A stretch of DNA of 64,000 bases, taken from the NCBI GenBank assembly GCA_021464245.1, contig JADCRB010000118.1:622056-686055 (forward strand). The letters run 5' to 3'. The notes under the pieces were generated by a model, which was given only the letters and a program-made list of their open reading frames with translations, ran no database searches and was not told the origin of the DNA. This DNA comes from Carallia brachiata. Its lineage: Eukaryota; Streptophyta; Magnoliopsida; Malpighiales; Rhizophoraceae. A program made the position numbers and the translations under genes. Positions 60,824 to 64,000 of the stretch are shown one piece after another (within the stretch, counting starts at the first letter, position 1; the number at the start of each line of letters is the position of its first letter).

Positions 60824-62471
60824 TCATGCCATGGGCTTGATGTAAATCCCTATATTCTGAATGAAATTATCAGAAACTACAAAAAACCCTGAGATTTGTG
60901 CATTCTCCAATGGAGGGCTAGAAAATTTCACGGTGCCTGTAGTGACCCCATCTGGATTATCTTCCTCGTGTCCATAAGGTCCATAAGTATTTCCCGAGTT
61001 TGTGGTAAATGATATGGCTGTGACATAAATGCCCTCTCGATTAGTCCAATTCGCATATGCTCCAGCAATTGATGTTATATATTCAACCAAAGTAAATTCC
61101 ACCTGGCCATCGATACATACAGTTTGCACTCAGATTGATAAGTAATGATTGTACACCATATGATAGACACAAAACATCCGCCACAAATAAATAAATAAAA
61201 AAATGCCTACTGACATTAGCGGGACTGCCGCCGTTGCCGCCAAACTTTACGGAGTACTCCTCCCCACTTTCGTCTTGGGCGGTGATGGCAAGGGAATCAA
61301 TGACAGTACCATGACCAACTATTATCTCCGTAATGTAGCCATCCGCAGGAGTCTGGAAGGACCCACTGCTCGCCGAAGTTTCTCTGCCCCAAGGTCCTAC
61401 ACTGATGACACCCCCGGCCTCCACCTACAATATATATATATATATGGAAAAAAGTTTATGGTCAAATAATTTTTTTTTATTGTCTCTATACGAAATTTTT
61501 TTTGTGCAATCAGGAACGTATTTTGTGCAACCAAATCGATAAAAAGTAATTCAAAAAATATTATTATTTTTTCGTTGCACATTTTTTCCTATGTGGTTGC
61601 ACAAAAAGTGCTTGTAGTTGCACAAAAAAAATTCATATGAACATAATAGAGAAAAGTTGTTTGGCCATGTAATAATCCCCTATATATATATATAGGTTGG
61701 TACTGACTCTTAAAAATAAACGAATTAAAATTAATGTTATTGAAATACAATACCGGCTTTGAAAAAAATCCAATTTTCACAATATAGATGTCAGCAAATC
61801 CATAAAAGCCAGCGACTTTAGCATTCTTCAGCGTTGGAAGAGAGAACTTGACAACGCCAGTGGCCCCAGATGGTCTGTCCCAGTCATAGCCATAAGGTCC
61901 ATATGTTTTCAAATTTGTGATAAACGTCAGAGATGTGACATAAACTTCCCCCAAGTATGTCCCATATGCTCCAGCAATTGATGTTAAATATTCATTGGAA
62001 CCCAACTCCACCTGCAATATGCATTATATATATATATATAGAACACATTAAAATTATGCCAAATTTAAGTATATAATTTAATATTTCATAGTAATTAATG
62101 TCATGGTCACCGTAGAAGTATCAACGCCGCCCGGACCGCCATATGCTAGGATCTCGCTGGCCCCACTTGCATCTTGGACGGTGAGGACAAGTGAATCAAG
62201 AGCAGCCCCTGTAGCAATTGTTATTTCCTTAATGTCCCCTCCTGTTGGAATCCGGAAGCTCCAATTATCGACGTCTTGTTCTCTGCCCCATGGACCAGCC
62301 TTGATAACAGGTTCCACATCCGCCTGCCCCATTACATTACATTAAATACAGGTGCAAGTAGTTGCACCACATTAGCAATCTCACATGAATCTCGAGAGAG
62401 GGAAAAGAAGGAAAAAAAATGCATAGCACATTGATTATTAGTGAAAGAAAAGATTGTACCTTAATTGCCAT
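60824..62471 (-). CDS. Tandem jacalin-domain lectin, five exons, 323 aa
   Basis: Exons: 62460-62471 (MAIK), 62111-62323, 61754-62011, 61215-61424 and 60824-61102. All junctions are phase 0 with GT-AG, total 972 bp with stop TGA. Each jacalin-related lectin domain is encoded by two exons, so the gene grew by duplicating an exon pair. Both domains keep the N-terminal GPWG strand and the TYGPYG strand (LKTYGPYG; GNTYGPYG). The usual sugar-site pattern near the C-terminus, G-x3-D, is changed in both. Domain 1 has DIYIV and domain 2 has DNFIQ at the aligned positions, so canonical mannose or galactose binding is doubtful. There is no signal peptide, so a cytosolic or nuclear lectin is expected. 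Such proteins are often stress-responsive, but that is family knowledge only. Confidence 0.9.
61483..61652. repeat. Foldback (MITE-like) sequence in lectin intron 3
   Basis: The left arm (61483-61532) contains aattttttttgtgcaa and attttgtgcaacca. The right arm (61594-61652) contains tggttgcacaaaaa and ttgcacaaaaaaaatt, their reverse complements, with ctctat and atagag at the outer ends. The arms are imperfect and no clear target duplication was identified. Confidence 0.55.
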
Positions 62472-62554
62472 AGGTAATGTAATGTAATGTCGCCTCTTTT
62501 GTGTGATTGTGTGCTATGTTGATGAAGATGAAGATCCCTGACCCCAGTGGTGGA

Positions 62555-62561
62555 ATTTATA
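62555..62561 (-). promoter_or_regulatory. TATA box of the lectin gene
   Basis: Minus-strand TATAAAT, about 85 bp upstream of the ATG at 62471, leaving room for a leader of roughly 55 nt. It is conserved in the relic promoter at 59202-59208. Confidence 0.7.
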
Positions 62562-63286
62562 GGCGACTATGGGAGGCGTAGAGGCATGCTGCTGCCAATA
62601 GCACTAAAATAGATACAAACATACAACATGTGAAAATCAAATTCGTAACGAAGCACCGGACAAAAGAATTTTTTTTTTTCATTAAAAAACTTATTAAGTC
62701 ACGAGCTACATAATATTGAAGTAATTCTCCAATTCCTATTAATCTCACACGATCCTTTTCTATGATCAAAACACAAAACTTCCATAATAGAAGTTTAAGT
62801 TCAAATCACTGGTGATAATAACATGCTGATTATAATATTTTAGAGTACCACTACATATATTTTTATGGTCATATTCAATTTACTCTTTTTTTAAAATTTT
62901 TTTATTAAAAACTAATTTTAAATGTAGTTAATATTATCTTAAATATACTAAAATTACCTTAACCTTTGATTTAAAAAAATCAATTTTTTTGTTATGTAGT
63001 ATGGCTAGATTATGACCATGAAGTATACTCATATATTTTTTCCCAATATTTTATTACAAAACATTAGCTAACTATAAAATTATTAAATGGTCCCATTTTC
63101 CTTGCCTCCTCTACTTTGAGCGCATACATTATATGTGTATGTAATATTTTAAATGAATTTAGTATTTTTCAACATAGAATTTATGAAAAATCACTATGTT
63201 ACTCCATTTTATGTTGTAATTAGTATTTTTGTTAAGAACTTCCAAAGCATATATTATTATATCTATTATATCTACATGTAACATGA

Positions 63287-63292
<6 letters not shown>

Positions 63293-63329
<37 letters not shown>

Positions 63330-63332
63330 CAC
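63293..63332 (+). repeat. AC dinucleotide microsatellite
   Basis: About 20 AC repeats with a single G interruption (acgcac), running into a short TA stretch. Confidence 0.95.
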
Positions 63333-63672
63333 ATATATATAGTATCCAATATAATTACTTGAGTAAATGATATTTATTGATTATTATTTTTTATCACCAA
63401 ATTATTCATTCTATGTTTATTGGAAAACAAAAACAATATATGTATGACCTTTAAGACACATTAATTAAAAGTGTTTGACAAGTTCATTAGAAATGTCTAG
63501 GTCATGTATTATAATTGTCATGCCTTGGAGTGATTTTCATCATGCCTTGTCAACTACACCTTATAAAAGATTCAAATTCACTTTTAGAAACTACATTTTA
63601 AACCTGTCACTAAAATTATGTTGCAAAGGAGATTTAGCTTTTTAATGAAGAACTTTGCTTTCATTAAAGGCC

Positions 63673-63740
63673 TTCTTTTTTGATAAATCACATCGATTTT
63701 ATTAAGGAAATAAAAGAATAGGAAAGAAGGACTGTCGTCA
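63673..63740 (-). mobile_element. Possible 3' tail of a LINE
   Basis: On the minus strand the sequence ends AATAAAATCGATGTGA then TTTATCAAAAAAG. This is the form of plant L1 3' ends and resembles the attatc-poly(A) end at 3758-3779. Only the tail is recognisable. Confidence 0.35.
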
Positions 63741-64000
63741 GGAAATGAGAGAGTACTCGTTTTGCTAAATTAACCAACAAAATTGGAAATCCTGTTAATG
63801 TGCATAAAGTACCAACTAGTGCTAATATACAAGAAGAGCTTTACTACGTAGGTTATTTTAGGTATAAACAAAGTAACTAAGCAGTTTATCTATCGATATC
63901 TAATAAATTATCTATTCTTTTTTTAAAATTTCAATCATCTAATGGTTCATTTCACTTTATTACCATCTTGTCCACATAAAAATTCAGAAGCTTGATTAAG

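Larger units (their letters stand above)
62570..64000. other. AT-rich flank right of the lectin gene
   Basis: No gene. It contains an AC dinucleotide run at 63293-63332 and a possible LINE tail near 63675. Confidence 0.5.

Noticed and set aside
1..64000. CRISPR arrays, operons, bacterial promoters or plasmid features
   Set aside because: Spliced genes and plant mobile elements show nuclear plant DNA. The regular repeats are 17.6-kb units or microsatellites.

Overview
This is nuclear DNA of a flowering plant, very probably a eudicot. It is AT-rich and carries spliced genes, a Copia retrotransposon primed by initiator-Met tRNA, a plant L1-type LINE with a zf-RVT tail, a tRNA-derived SINE, a hAT-like element, F-box/FBD genes and a jacalin-type lectin. 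The species cannot be read from the sequence.

Layout. Bases 1-54223 are a head-to-tail array of a unit of about 17.6 kb: the tail of one unit (U0, 1-1319), then U1 (1320-18985), U2 (18986-36637) and U3 (36638-54223). Each unit contains, left to right: a 5'-cut LINE (+); AT-rich flank with a GA tract; F-box/FBD gene A (-); about 6 kb of intergenic DNA with degenerate repeats and possible gene remnants; a small two-exon acidic-protein gene (-); a SINE; F-box/FBD pseudogene B (-); and the 3' end of a Copia element (-). The Copia-to-LINE join recurs at every unit boundary and is best read as the breakpoint of the tandem duplication. U3 alone runs on into the rest of the Copia element (53799-58221), which marks the right end of the array. 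U2 matches U3 in its left two thirds and U1 in its right third, as expected for a product of unequal crossing over.

Right flank. 58222-58815 is a patchwork of three older, more diverged pieces of the same unit. A relic lectin promoter (59160-59300) and a 687-bp hAT-like element (60021-60707) follow. Then comes an intact five-exon gene for a lectin with two jacalin domains (60824-62471, -). The remainder is AT-rich with an AC microsatellite and a possible LINE tail.

Coding potential. The best-supported intact genes are F-box/FBD A1 (6541-8169), the acidic-protein gene of U3 (49533-49934) and the tandem jacalin lectin. A2 and A3 carry small indels that may be real or may be consensus errors. 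All B copies share old nonsense codons and were dead before the array formed. A proteins would act as substrate receptors of SCF ubiquitin ligases by family analogy. Nothing links them functionally to the lectin beyond proximity.
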